From assembly GCA_026874595.1 (NCBI GenBank), contig CM049318.1:27494956-27558955 (forward strand): DNA of 64,000 nucleotides, written 5' to 3'. Made by a program: the position numbers and the translations under genes. Below are positions 41,147 to 56,100 of this stretch, piece after piece. The notes beneath the pieces were generated by a model, which saw only the letters and a program-made list of their open reading frames with translations, searched no databases and was not told where the DNA came from. Each line of letters opens with the position of its first letter. The first letter of the stretch is position 1. Origin of the DNA: Sipunculus nudus. Its lineage: Eukaryota > Annelida > Sipuncula > Golfingiida > Sipunculidae.

Positions 41147-44100
41147 TAGAAAAATACAGACATATCTGCAATGGAAGCACAGATATTCAAAAATCTGCAT
41201 GGTGAAAATTTTGTCATTAGTTTGAGTGAAATCAGACAACATTTAGGCAAGGTATCATCCAGTAACCAAAATGTGGTATATTTTAAGTGATGGGCAATCA
41301 GCCAGTCTAAGGTAATGCTAGTTATGTTCCCTTATGTAGAGTAAATAACTGTAATGCTTAGGTACTGTTCAAAGTAGGTGTCTCTGGAGTCCTTCAACAG
41401 AAAAAGCCAATATCTCCTTACTCTCACAGTAACACTTTTAGGTGAATGCTTGTCTATTGATAAAAATATTGCAACTTTCAGGGCTATCCATAGAGGGAAT
41501 GAATTACTATGTACTCATTGGGACAGATTACATTAGAATCTTAATGAGCTGATATTCATCTACAGCTTCTGACTCACTCTTGTCAGTGCTGAACTGCCAG
41601 AATCCTCGCGACTGTGGTGTGGTACTGATGGACAGACTGTGGAAGGGAAGAGCTCCAGGGAGCTGGACACCAATTGCAAAAGGCTGGTAGTTAATAAACT
41701 CAGCTCCAAACGGCATTCCTTGACCCAGCGCAATGGAACGGAACCATCTCAGCCAAAATGGCTGCAAATTTGTGGGATCCAGGAGATCGGGACTCAGTGC
41801 TAGCTGAACTAATGTTCCTGTGCTGTTTTTAATGGTGGTTTGTTGGTTACTCATTGCCCCCATAGTGATTTCATATCCAGGTGTGGTTCCCGTGACGCCC
41901 GGGTCCGTTTCCATGTAGATGCGCGCTTCCTCAGATGCTGATACGCTGAATAACAGTGAGCTCACATCTGCCCGTGGGGACAACCATGCCTTGTCATAAC
42001 CAAATGAATTTGGTGTTTTTATGGAGAACAGGTTTCCTGAAAAATAGCATACAACAAAATTTACCAATGTGAAAATCTGATTTAAATCAACTTTCACAGT
42101 ATCTCAGGCAAAATGTATGGTCTTCTGGTCAATTCTCTCCTGTCGAGATAAAGCTATTGGAAGGACAGACTTACTTTAAATATTATAAGGATGTGATATA
42201 AACATCTAACACAACCATTTCACATATCAAATTACCTGACAGGAAATAGTTCTACATTTTATTTTTTCACTTCAGTAAATATGTAAATTTCCTTGTCTGA
42301 AAGACAACCAATCATTATTCAGTTAGATCTAACCTGGTAGGTGCATGAAGGTATGATATATAACTGCAGTATCAGAGGGTTTTTTACAGCTGTAATATTT
42401 AATATGTAATGTAAGACAGTATAATTATATATAACAGAATTAAGATTTAATTAACGATTGCATACCGTAATGCATATTTACTCCCACAGTTAGGAATGTG
42501 ATTTACAATGGAAATAGTTTATGTAAAGACAACATAACAATCAAATTAATAACAAAAGGATGTTATGTATTATAAACGCCATACATTCTATGCACTGGTT
42601 GCATTACATTCTCTCCACTAATCAATATCATTCAACCGATTCTTGCAGGATGCATTTGCCATAGACCTCCCCCAGGCTTTGGGAGCAGAGTATTACTAGT
42701 ACCTTGCCATGTATTCAAACTCTGCTATTTTTGCCCTGTGGCAGCACTTGGTGGGAAAGTGTGGCAAATGCTTCTCATACGAGCAGTGATTGAATTAAAT
42801 GGATTATTAGAAAGAATGTAGTGAGGCCACTGTGGAAGGAGGAATATATACAGTGAAACCTGTGTTATGAGACCACCCATGGGACTGGCCAAAAGTGGTC
42901 TTAATTCACAGGTTGTTTTATTAGACAGATCAGTTATAACCAATGTGAATGCTTTCAGTCACCCAAGGGTGGTCTTAATAGACAGCTATTCTTATAAGAC
43001 AAGTGGTCTTTCAGGGAGGTTCGACTGTAAATGCAAGTATACCTTTAGTTTCCCTGAAATGCCACATTGCTGCTCCAGAACTTGCTACAGCCATTGTCAT
43101 AATTCTGTGATCAAGGTTTCTGTACACAATGAGTTGGGCTTCCCCAGGAACAGATCCCAGACCCATGGCTATACTCTGTCTATCAATCCAGGAAATCCAG
43201 AGATGGTTTTCTGAATTACACTGCAGGACATCGCTCTGGAGGTCCTGTGATGCGACGACCTGTCCAGCCGCATTCTGGATCTCGACCCGCCTGTTACCAT
43301 TACTGCCGATGACAACCTGATGTGTTGCATTGATGGTGATGCCTGGGATCTCACTTAAAGCGATGTAGGCTTGGTAACATTTCTCAATGCTGAACACCAT
43401 GTTGCTGGAGTGTATTCCGACAGTCAGCCAGGCCTGTGTGTAGTCTCTTGCCATTGGCTGGGATGCTCGTGTAATGACAGTGTAGGTTTGTCCTGATAAA
43501 TAAAATTAAATAGTACTATACTTTAGAACAACGGTAAACGTTTCATTGATCCTTACTGTATCCTCACATGTATAAATCAATGCGTGCTCCAGCTTGCAGT
43601 TAAGTCTCTGTACCAGCCAGCAAAAGTTCAAATTCAGCTTCTACTACATCAGTAAGGGTGCCAAACTTTAGCAAAATCAAATGCAGAATATAATATATTA
43701 GGCTGTCAGCTGACAATTTATGGACTGAACTCTGTAAACACATCATAGATGAACTAGTTTATTTTTCCTTTAAGAAACTTTACAGACTACTTTTGTAACA
43801 GGTATGTTTTACCCGACGATAAATCTATCATTTCTTGATGTAATATAATCTCATATGTATAATTGGTTAAATTTACAGACTCTTACAATACACTTTAAGA
43901 AGTATGAATACATCTGTCTTGTGATTGTTTGATATTATTATAATGATGATGATTGTCATATGGTCAATCTTTATTTTTATTTTGTAGCAAATAGAATACA
44001 TGCAGGAGTCCTCCAAGATCTTGGTCAGATCCTGCAAAAATTAACAACAGACATGGGGACTTTCTAAAAAGAAAATCTGCTGGACCTCCCTCAAAACTTC

Positions 44101-47100
44101 AGGTGTCCAGACACTTATTTTCAGCCCTGCTGTACTACTGCAATACTGGACTTACCTGATAGTTTTAGGAACTGCCATTCCCCTGTAACTGTATTGTCAA
44201 GGGTGGTCCCACTCTTGAAGGCCACTGAGTTGATCCTTGGAGCATCAGGAAGCGTGTGCGTCAATAGGGCCACAGGGTTGTCCCCTGCACCGACCTGGAT
44301 ATAACAAGGAACAGGGTGCATCAAAGCATGGAAAGATTTCTTTTAAGTACTTTTATGCCCTGTATTATACAACACCACTCGTCAACTTAATGAATATTCA
44401 TAAGGTCATATAATCATCTGATATATTTACTATGAAGCGTTCATGAAACGTGGAGAAATAAAACTTGGGTTTTATACCATCCTGCTTGTGTGTAAAAAGA
44501 TGTCTAAGGAATCGAGTAATGAACATCACTGTCATATCACACATAGGTTAATCACATGACCCTTTAGAAGTGATTAAGCTGTGGTGGTGTCATTCTCAGC
44601 TAAGAGTAACCCCAGAATAAGAATTTTAGGATTACCAAATGTGGGTGGGGAGCTGTATATTCTTCAGAAGATGTGACCATACAGCCATTTATGAAGCTTA
44701 AAGGTCCTCATTCACCTACCTTTTGAAAAATAATTTATGTGATATCTGGCTTCCTCTGTGTATATTTATAGATGAGCTACAAGTAATTCTGGTTGTGAAA
44801 AGTTTTGATATGGCCTTCGTGAAGGATTCATGAAATTGTTTATCAACAAAATTTTTGTAAACACAGCAATGTTGACAAACAGGAAAAACATGTAACTTAA
44901 GGTGGAAGGTCGCATATATGCGGCGGTAGAAAGGTCACTTGTTGCAAAAAGCCACTACTTTTTAGAACCCTTCTTCAAAGTATTAACAAAGTATTTTTAT
45001 GCTTAACTGACACTATGCTGCAGGAAACATATTTTGAAGTGGTTTTTGCACATTTAGTTTTTGTGTGTTTATAGTAATGACAAAAATTGAGAAAATTCCT
45101 GACACATTTTTCAAACTGTGAGGCAATCAGATCCATGACCAATCATACAGCTATTCAACATCCAGCTCAAATGAAAAGTTTATCTACCTGGATGCTGTTG
45201 AGTTCTCCCCATTTGATATAGAACGGTCTTAGTTCTGAACAGCTGAGGGCATCTGGGTATGTGATATTCTGTACAAGCTGTCGAGTCGGTCCAGAGCGCA
45301 GCTCAATCCCGGTGTTCTGATTGGCTCCTATTATCACCTCAAACGAGTGCTGCGCAGTGATGTCAGGTGTGCCATCGTACAGGGCAAGTTGAGCCTCACG
45401 GCAAGCTCTGACTTTGAAGCGAACAATGGGATCTTTACTGGTGACCCAGCCATTATCGAACGCCATGCCAGCCTGAGTGTTTACAGTCAAGGTGTCATCT
45501 AATAAACAGACAAGAAAATGGAAGTTTTTTCATCACTGAAGAGGTAAATATATATAATAAATATGTAAAATAATGTGTAAATTCCAGATGTCAACATAAT
45601 TTCCTGCCCTTTTTTAGTTTCTGGGACCATCTTATATTTCATAACAAAACACCATTCTTATTTCATATACAAGGAATGTTTATAAATCTTTTCTGAATAC
45701 TTGTTAGATATTTACAAAATGATTAAATTCTGGAATAAAACATGCATTTCATCAGAAGAAATGCTTGAATTGATGGACATGTGTAAGTTCTTTTCAAGAT
45801 TGATCGGATCAGCAACCATACCTTAAAACTAAATTCTAACATCTATCAATAAAATATTAAATATGTTCAAGCATACCATATGGAAATAATTTATTTGCTT
45901 CATAAATTAACATATATCTGACAATGACCCAACATTAATTATTCATATCTGCATATCAACATATCTATTACTAAAATTGATGTTGATATTTAATCTTTTA
46001 TATATTTATATTTGTTAGCATTATAACTCCATAGATGAACTGTATGAACCTTAACGTATGATCATATGCCAAGGCTTACCATTTATTTTGTTAAACGACC
46101 ATTTTCCAGTGCCACCCCAGCCTGTTGACACTGCAACAGCTCTGACCTGGTGATAATTGGGATCGAGCCAGGACATGAATCGACCTTTTGAGATGTCACG
46201 ACCTGTGCCGACCTGTATGAATCCGTGAGTCCACTGTATCCAGAAGTCCCGATATTCGCTGCAGTTTAAGATTCCTGGGGTGTTTGGCTGGACCCTATTT
46301 GGTCCTCCCGCAGTCTTTCTAATGGCTGACTTGCTGTTACTCCAGCCACCGATAACGATTTCGTAAGTGTTGCTTTCAGGTGCACCTAGGTATGACCCTA
46401 GCGCCACGTGGACATCATTACAAGACATTACACTGAAGAACAATGGTTTGTCATCATGCAAGGTGGCAGCGTTCTCAGTGTAACTGTTGAACAAAGCCGA
46501 TGTCTCTAATCTGATGTTTGAACCTGAGAAAGAAAGCAGCTGATTTAGGAATGTATACACTTTCTAAAAAGAATTTTTAATGAGTTTTTAAGATAATACT
46601 AATAAATTTCAGAAACTTGTTTAATTTCTATAAAGAACTACAATATTCAGGGCAGAAATGCAATGGAATTACAAATGACCATTATCACTTCTTAATGATC
46701 TAACAATAAAAATTTATGTTTAATTATTAATTTCTACATTCATTTATTGATTTGTGGTTAACGAGATATTAAGTCACCTCAGAGTTTAGTAAGTACAATT
46801 TCTGAAATGAGAGGACTGATCATAGAAATTACTTGAAATGTGAAAAAAAAAAATTTAAAGGGGCCCAATCACCGATCTGACCTTTATATACTTTAGATAA
46901 TCTCTTGGATCTTTTATACAAATAGGCCAGTAAAATTTGGATATCACCACACACAGGCTGCTGGTTTTGCTGTTTCAACATGTTTTAATATGCAGGTGCC
47001 CGCCAAAATAATCAAAACAAATTCAACAAGGGGATCTAGCAGCAAGTAAGATAAGCAAGAGCTCTGCAAATGATGTTTTACAACAAGTGACCTTACTACT

Positions 47101-50100
47101 TCTGCATATATATAACCTACCACCTTAGGTTACATGTTTCTCACTTTCGTCAACATTGCTGTGTTCACAAACATGTTGTTGATAAACAAATTCATACATC
47201 CTTTACAAAGGCCTTGTATGAACTTTTCACAACCAAAATTACCCTCAGATCATTATCATATACACAGAAGAAGCCAGAAATCACATAATTTTTTTTTTTT
47301 TCAAATATAGGTGAATGGGCACCTTTAAAGAACCTAGTATGAGTTTTTGAACATTTTGTAGAATGCATAACTTTTTATGTTGTTATCCATATGTCAGATT
47401 TCATGAGGATGTACAGCTTTTCAAGTGCTTACGACACAAGTCGTGTTTAAGATTTAAAATTCAGGAGTGGTTTCAAATCTTAAAGACATCTTGGCTAGCA
47501 CTAATCTCAACAATGTTTCAACAGTGATCCCTCATCAACATTAATTTTGACTCATGCTCAGCATGACATAGTACATACTATAACAAACCAACTACTAAAC
47601 TACCAAACACCACCATCTTGGCCATACAGGGTACCTTGCATTAGTTATTAGTTATTACAACTATTTACACATTCGAAGTGTAATTAAATAAAGTTTGATT
47701 TTAAATCAAGCCTCTTGTTGTTTATAATTTATACAAGTTAACATTTCAGATCATGCATATTAAACACAATATGTTGAAATCACTGGGTGATTGCTATTGT
47801 CACTGGGATTATTGTTTTGAAAGACATTTTTCAGATCCCCTTACACACGAACCATAAGAATTGTAAATTTGTTTTTTATATCACAAATAGCAAGTACTGA
47901 GTGAGACATTTTTAAAATGAAGAAAATCTTAGCTTCTGTCTGATGTCTCTTGTGAATGAGCAAGGATGCTTGTGGGTGCAACTGAGCGTTAGCAAGTGGC
48001 TAAAGTAAAATATCTTACCAAGATTCTGATCAAGAACCCAGAACGCAGATTTCCCCTGGGCCGCAGACACTGTGACGCCTACGATGGGCCTAATCGGTGA
48101 AGGATCAGTGTAGGTAAACAAGGGCTGGGATCCTGTATCTCCAATGCCCAGCTGTATCTGGCCATTAGCCCAGCTCAACCACAGGCGACGGGGAGTGTTA
48201 CACTCAAGCAGACCCGGTGTGTTGAAGGTCTGAGTGTTAGATGGGGCACTGGTCCCTATACGGCGTATCTGTAAATTATAACTAATCTTGAAAGCAGTTA
48301 AGGCAAGATTTGAGAAGTCTGTTTTATAATTAGTAGTGGTATACCTATCATTTCGACATGCAACTTGTGACATCCAGGTTTTAGTGTACATACACAAAAT
48401 GGCAGCCACCATGAGTGGTTTTGAGATACAGGGAGATACAAACCTGTCAGGGTTCATTACGGGTGTGGAGGGATTTGATGTGAAAGTACTCAGAGGACAG
48501 AAACCAGGCAAGAATCTTTCTGTGGTCCTTGGTAGCAAGAGGAAGTGTCTCAGCAAAGTTTAGTTTGGATTAACACTAAACCTAGACTGAAATTACAGAG
48601 TATTCAACAAGTGTTATGCATAAAAGTTCTTATTTCATAGTAACAATACAAGTTTGGTGTTCAGATGAACATGTTGGCCACCCATCTCCCCGTTGCCATC
48701 AATTCCTCACCTTTTTACTTTTCTGGGAACCTCTTTGAACTTTAGGGCCAATCAATTTCCTATTTTCGCCCTGATTTGAGGCATTTTGTCAAAATCTTTT
48801 TTTCCTAACTGGAAATAAAGGGAAACTCATTTTTCAAGGTTTTACTTGATTTCCATGATGCCTAGTTAACCTGTAAAATAAAACCCTTTTCTTCATCTAC
48901 CTCAGTGGTGCTGCCTCCGTTGACCCCCATATGGATCTCGTAAGCCTCACGATCGGCTACACCCAACCATTTTGGAAGCAGGATGTAGGCGTCTCCACAG
49001 CTCTGTACCTGGAACTCCATGAGTGTGCGATACGTTGCAATGAAGTTGGTAAAGTAGTTCAGTCCCTTGTCAGTTAGTGTGGTGATTACTTCCCCTGAAA
49101 TCAATCAAAAAAGATTTTTATATAAAGAAAGTGAGACTGGTACCATATACCAATATATTGATCAATAATACTGGTACAATTTATGATGGCTCAGACAAAA
49201 ATCAATTCAATTATCAATGGCTCAGACAAAATTAAATTCATTTATCAATGGCTCTGACAAAATCCAATTTAATAATTGACGGCTCTGACAAAATCCAATT
49301 TAATAACTGATGGCTCTGACAAAAATTCAATTCAATTATTGATGGCTCTGACTTAATCCAATTTAATAATCAATGGCTGTGACAAGATTCAATAAAATTA
49401 TCAATAGCTCTTAGAAGATGCTCCACATTGCTCCTGTCTCTTTTGTGTTTGACAAGATGACATGATGGCCTTTAGGTATGTCATGCCTGGCTACTCATTC
49501 CTGGGAGTGCACTTTGGAATTTTGCAAATTTCACCCTCACTGGCCCGTACTGATTAAACCCTCTAATACCTGTAAACTTCCCTTAAGATCTGAAGTTCGT
49601 AAAAGGAAGCAAACATAGTGAATGTGTCACTGGTAAAAAACATTAGCCCCGCCACAGATTTTCTGTGGGAATGAATAATTAAAATTATAACTCACCTTCG
49701 GCTTCACCAACTATCCAATCAGCATCACTCGTCATGCCACATGCAAATCCAATATTGCTGATTGGCCAGATTGTGGTGAGGTTGTATGACAGAATGGTAC
49801 TGGAGCCAATCTCAGGGCCTGTGCCAAGCTGTAACAAGCCATTTTTCCAGGACAGCCAAAACTCACGGAACTGGTCACAGCTGAGAACATTATTTGCCGG
49901 TGAAGTGGCGAGGATGTCACCACCAAGACCTGCACAATTAGAGCAGAAAGTACATACACATGAGATCTTACTATATTACAATGCATTCTCTTATCATTTT
50001 TAACAACATCTCTGATACTTGTGATAGTGATACTGAGTACCAACACTCCATATGTGAAATACACAATTAATTTACTAATCAATTTCCCTGGCTGGAACAG

Positions 50101-53100
50101 TTGGTTTACTGGGTCTATTGATGTATATTGGTGGAAGACTCTTGAATTACAAATTTCGATATTGTATCAGTGTTATAAGAATAGTAAGGCCTCCTTAAAT
50201 GTTAAACAAGAGTATCGCAAGGGTGCATAATATGCCTTCATATGTCTTGTGACCTCTGACCTTATTTAATATGCCCTAGTATTGCCAAGGATTTAATTAA
50301 ATACTGTGTATTCAGACAATTTTATGGGTCTAAAATTTTGTGGCTTTGACATGAAACACTATTCCAAGGGTGTTGTTTACTGACATTACTGAGGACAATG
50401 CTCTGACATATGTATAATCAAAGTCAAGCAGTGCAAATTATCTTTTTTTTTTCTTGAAATTATATGGGAGAGAGAGAGAAAGAGAAAGAGATTTATCAAA
50501 AGGTTATAGCTAACCTGGACTTTAATGAAAGCCCACACAATGTCATTACTCAATGCATAGTGAAGATTGGCTGGCTATTTTAAATTTTTTTATTTGGTGG
50601 GCGGTTTAAGTTACCCACGAATTCCACAAAATAAAACCTCCATGAACAATTCAGAACCACAGTAGGTGAAAACTCTATTGGTAAATAATTATAACGAGTT
50701 TCAGAAACAAGTGACCCATGGGTCATGACGCTCAACCTACTGACATGTTGACAATATGTCCTTGCACAGGCAACTAATTAAGATAATGTAGGTGGCATCA
50801 TCATTCATGCATATTAGCTTAAATTCATCAAGACCCATAAGCACACCAAATCTGATGACAATCCAACCAGCCTTTCTTGAGGAATCTGGCAATTTGAGTG
50901 TATCATGTATTATTTCTAGGGTGCTCAAACATACCCCAAAACTCAAGTCAAGTTAGAATATTTTGGGTCCAATGGTTATGATTTGTGGCCTACTTTGGTA
51001 AAAAATTTTCAATTATTCTGGGGGCTGCTTATAAGCCCCATAGCTCAAGGAATATGGGTAACAGATACCTAATTTCATGTTTCCAAGGAGATTTTTCATG
51101 GACCTCCTTGGAAGTCAAGTTAGAAGATTCTGGGTCCAGTGGTAATATGTGCCCTGTTAACAGACGACCGCATCTTTGAAGGTCTCAAAAAATAGAGAGA
51201 AAATGTGTAAAAATTTGAATAACCCAAGTGGCTCCACCAGTCTGCAAGAACTGATGAAACACTCCATGATCGATATCCATGCAAAGAATCATGGTGATCA
51301 ATGCATTAGCTGCTCAGATACTTGAGATTTTGTATCAAATTTTCCATTATTCTGGGGGGTACTTCGGAACCCAATAGCTCAAAGAATATGGGTAACAGAG
51401 ACCTAATTTCAGGTTTCCAAGGAGATCTTTCATGGACCTCTCAGAATATCAAGTGAGAAGATTCCAGGTCCAGCGGTTAAAATTTGTGCCTGGTTAAAGG
51501 ACGGACAGACAGAGGGAAAGACGGACGACGGACAAAGAGTGACTGCTAAAGCTCAGATGACTTTGTCAGCTGAGTTAAAAAATCTATAAGATTTTTGCCA
51601 AGTCATTAAGACAGGATTTTACCAGGTATCAAACTTAGGTGAGTTTTTATACTGGTTAATATTCTTACCATTTCTGAGCCTGTTGTTTGTATTCTGCTCA
51701 GCTATGACAACCTCATATGTCCTGACCCTGGTGTTACCCAGGAACTGTGTCAGAGCCAGACGAGCATCTTGACAGGTCTTCACGGAGAAACGCAAACTGT
51801 CCATGTCGTAGGCTGTCAGCCAGGCCTGGTCAAAGAGCCGCATCTTAGTAGTAAGCACACTAATGAGGTTCCCTGAAAAGTGAATATCTGTTAATCAGCC
51901 TGGGTAACATACATAAGCAATGCATATATAAGATCCTAAGTCTTAAATTATATAGTAAAGGGGAAGTCTAAATTAAAGGTGTAGAGTCCTACACTACTGT
52001 TTTTTGTTATCTGTGAATATCTGAAGTGTTTCATTCAACCAGCCCAGTTTTTTCTGGTTTTTATTTGAAAAGTGTTTTTATATAGTTCTTGTTTCAAAAG
52101 TTAGAAAAATTACCTATTAATAGTTAATCACTATTTCAATGAACAAATAAGATTTCTTAGTGTTTTTCATTAATTTTTGTGTAATCAACATCAAACCATA
52201 AATGAACTTTTTCATTGATCATTTTACCACTATTTTTAAATTAAAACAACTCTTACCTGCTCGTCTGTCAAAATCATAATCCGAAGGCTGAGTCTGTGAT
52301 TGGGTACCAAACGAAATATACTTATATCGACGCCAGTTGTTAACACCAGATTTTTCAATAATAACGTTTGTGAACAGGTGCCCTCTTCCAAGCTGGACAT
52401 TACCGTTTCCCCAACTTAGCCAGAACTTGCGCCGAACATCACAGCTGAGAAGCCCTGGAGTCGCTCGACTCTCTGTAAAGTCAGGGCCACCTTGGATTTT
52501 TCCCGTCAGCACAGTGTCTCCATTAGATGTTCCAATCAGCACTGACAGGTACACTTCATTAGTGTCATTAGGTCTCTGGGCAAGTTCAATTACTGCCTCC
52601 CCACAAGAGCGCAAATAAAATTCAAACACTGTCTTGCTTCTGATGTTCATCCATGTGGAGCGGAACGGCCGATTGTTCTCAGCCCTCACTAACCATTGTT
52701 CATCTGCAATACAGAACACAGTTAATTATCCATTACTTCAGGAAAAAAGAAATATGTTTGGATGTTTGATGCTCGTGAAAAGATTATCTGATTACATGAA
52801 TTTTATTAAAATTTATAAATTTTTAGTAATGCTGAAAGAAGATTTGGATAATTGATTTTCTGCCGAAGGATTTCAATAAAAATACAATGCAAAGAAAATA
52901 CAGTTTCTGGTATTTATATTTTTATAACAATATGATTCATATCATGGAATTTAGTTTGTTTTTCCTGCTTATGCATTCAATTAAGTTACAGATGCTGGCT
53001 CCTCGGTCCTTGTAAGCTAACATGATGGCCAGATATGACTATAATTATCAGTTATGAACTGTTTACATTTCATCATTATAAGGCTTAAGTTTGTGAAGGA

Positions 53101-56100
53101 GTCTTGAAGCATCCTCTCTTTTTCCTACTCTAGCTAAGCAGACAAAACAATAACTTCATTCTGGTTAATAATTCTGGTTAACTACAGTCTGGTTAATTAT
53201 ACAATCTTTAACCCAGCAAAACAGTTTATGACCTTGGCCTTAGTGTTTCATAGGTACTCACCTTGTATATGCCTGAACTCCCAGAGGCCCTTATTGTTGT
53301 TGCCAACTGTAGCGATGCCCAAGTGTGTAGCGTTGATCTGTGGAAGACGTCCTTCTATGATGACTCCGACCCCGTTTGTTTCACCCTGTCCGAGTCTGAC
53401 CACTCCCTGGTTCCAGCTCACCCAGAAGCTACGGAAGTCTACACAGCTCAGCAGGTCTGTTGATAAATTATATATTTACATAAGGGGGTATACTTCTTTA
53501 AATGAATATACCACACTCAGTACAACTGAATAAATCTGTTGATTAATAAAAGAAATGTTAACATACAGTGTTTAATACAGCTCTACCATGAGTCACCAAA
53601 CACAATACAACAAAAGGTATCTAATGTCAAGACAAAACAAATCTTACCCTTTTATAATTAAAGCTTAAATCTTAACAGCTCCTCAAGTTAATATTTATTC
53701 AAAGAAGCATTCAAGATTGACAATACAATTTTACATTTTACAACTAAGCAATGTTATTGATATATATATGTGTGTGTGTGTGTGTGAGGGTGTGTGTGTG
53801 TTTGACAGGAAAGGTATCTAGTGCCACAGAAACTGATACAAATATTATAGTGTTAACAAACTGACACTTTTCATGATTTTATACAAATTTACTTAATTTT
53901 CTCAGAATAAGTTCTTCTGAGGGTGGATCTGTAATATTAGTTTTATTCAGACTGGATAATCCAACCATTAGAGTGTTGACAATAGACATTGATCATTTAA
54001 TACAAACTTGCTGAATTTTCCAATAAATAGTTCTGAGGATGGATCTGTTATTGTCTCTTCCATAAGGGTATGAGTTCATTCCTGTTCGTGCATTTGTTTG
54101 TGTGTTTGTTCAAAACATAACTCAGGCAATACTGAACAGAATTTTCAGGGCATTTAATAACAGAATCTTTAGAGCATTTTGGAATGGGCCAAAGAAGGAT
54201 CAATTAGATTTCGATGTAGATCAACCTCAAGATCTAAGCCAAGTAAGGACTTAAATATTTACAAATGTTCAGTCACTATGCATGAATAGCCAAATAGGTG
54301 AATGCAAACACAGATTTGGGGGATTTTGAATGAATGAACCTGGGAGTTTGGGATGAACAGAACAATGCAAACATGTTTGGGGCAGTATCCCACATTAAGG
54401 ACTGTCCTATTGGTAGAGGCCTGCATTCCTGAGAATGCATATTTCTAGTTATATTTGTATTCAGATCAGACAATCCATACCTGGTGTTGCAGCGGAGATG
54501 GTGTCATCACCAGGCACCGCACGGATGATACTCTTGTTGTTGTTCTGGGCAAGGATGAGCTCATACATTGTGTCAGTAGGGTTAATGGCAACCTGACTGG
54601 TAATGACGACCCGCGCATCTTGGCATGCTCGCACCCGAAAGGTCATGAACTTTGTCTCCTGTACTGTCATCCACATGGTATTGTAGTTCAGGTTGCCACC
54701 CTGTGTCTGACTACTGATGGTGTACCCTGGGATACAGAAACAATTACACAATCCATCTATTTAATATATTTTTAATATACTACATACAGTGACATCTAGT
54801 AGCTAACAGAGCAACCCGTGGGACCAGTCAAAGTGGTCATGTTAGCATAGTGGTAGTGTAAGTGTAAATATCCATGATTGTAACATTGCCTGGTATGATG
54901 AATAATTTAAATAATAAATCTAATTTTTTTAAAAGCTTTTAAAAAAACATTCTTGTCAATAATAACCAAAGATAACCTGAAATCTAAATGTCTAGTGGCA
55001 TGATGTAATAGATGCTGATAAATTGGTGCCAGGCTAGATGTTAACAGCATCACACAGCTAACATATATGGTAAAATGACTCAATTCAATCTCCATAATTC
55101 AGCCAAAAATCATTCATGTGGAACCATTAAAACCATTAAAGACAATTATTATAAGAACTAGATGTGGTCGGACAATGGTCCTCAGAGGGCCCAGCGTTTC
55201 TGCAAGTGCTGAACTAGTTTACATATGGGTGAAAAATTAAGTTAAATTTGTAAAAAGGTTTTTATCCATATGCCTGAGGGAAAAAATCATACTGGATCAA
55301 ATGATATTAAAGAAGATATGTCTGAAATAATGTGTGCAATAGAAAAACAACAAATGTAATCTGTTAGCCATATTTGATTTTTTTAGCCAGTAGGTAATTC
55401 AATAGGTCTGGAGCCCTCTTAGGCACTAATGATCCCTTTGAAATTGGGTAAGCTGCAGTAGGTTGTTGTTAAGTTATGGTGTGCGAAAGAAAATCAGCGA
55501 TTGGGATGTGGCGGCCATTTTGAATTCTGACAAGTCTGTAATTCGATAGGTCTGGATCCCTCATAGGTACCAATCAAACCTGTTAATTGGGGAAAGCTGC
55601 ATTATGTTGTTGTTGAGTTATTGCGCGCAAAAGAAAATCAGCGATTGGGCTGTTGCGGCCATATTGGCATTCCGACAAGTCTGTAATTCGATAGGTCTGG
55701 AGCCATCATAGGTACCAATCATCCCTGTGAATTTGGGAAAGCTGCAGTATGTTGTTGTTGAGTTACTGCGTGTGAAAGAAAATCAGCGATTGGGCTGTGG
55801 TGGCAAAATTGGCATTCCGACAAGTCTGTAATTAGATAGGTCTGGAACCCTCATAGGTACCAATCAAACCTGTTAATTGGGGAAAGCTGCATTATGTTGT
55901 TGTTGAGTTATTGCGCGCAAAAGAAAATCAGCGATTGGGCTGTTGCGGCCATATTGGCATTCCGACAAGTCTGTAATTCGATAGGTCTGGAGTCATCATA
56001 GGTACCAATCATCCCTGTGAATTTGGGAAAGCTGCAGTATGTTGTTGTTGAGGTATCCCGCGCGATAGAAAATCAGCATTTGGCTGTGACAGCCATGTTG

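Noticed and set aside
49173-49412. CRISPR-like array of regular repeats
   Set aside because: Units are contiguous and diverged without unique spacers, in a eukaryotic intron; this is a minisatellite.
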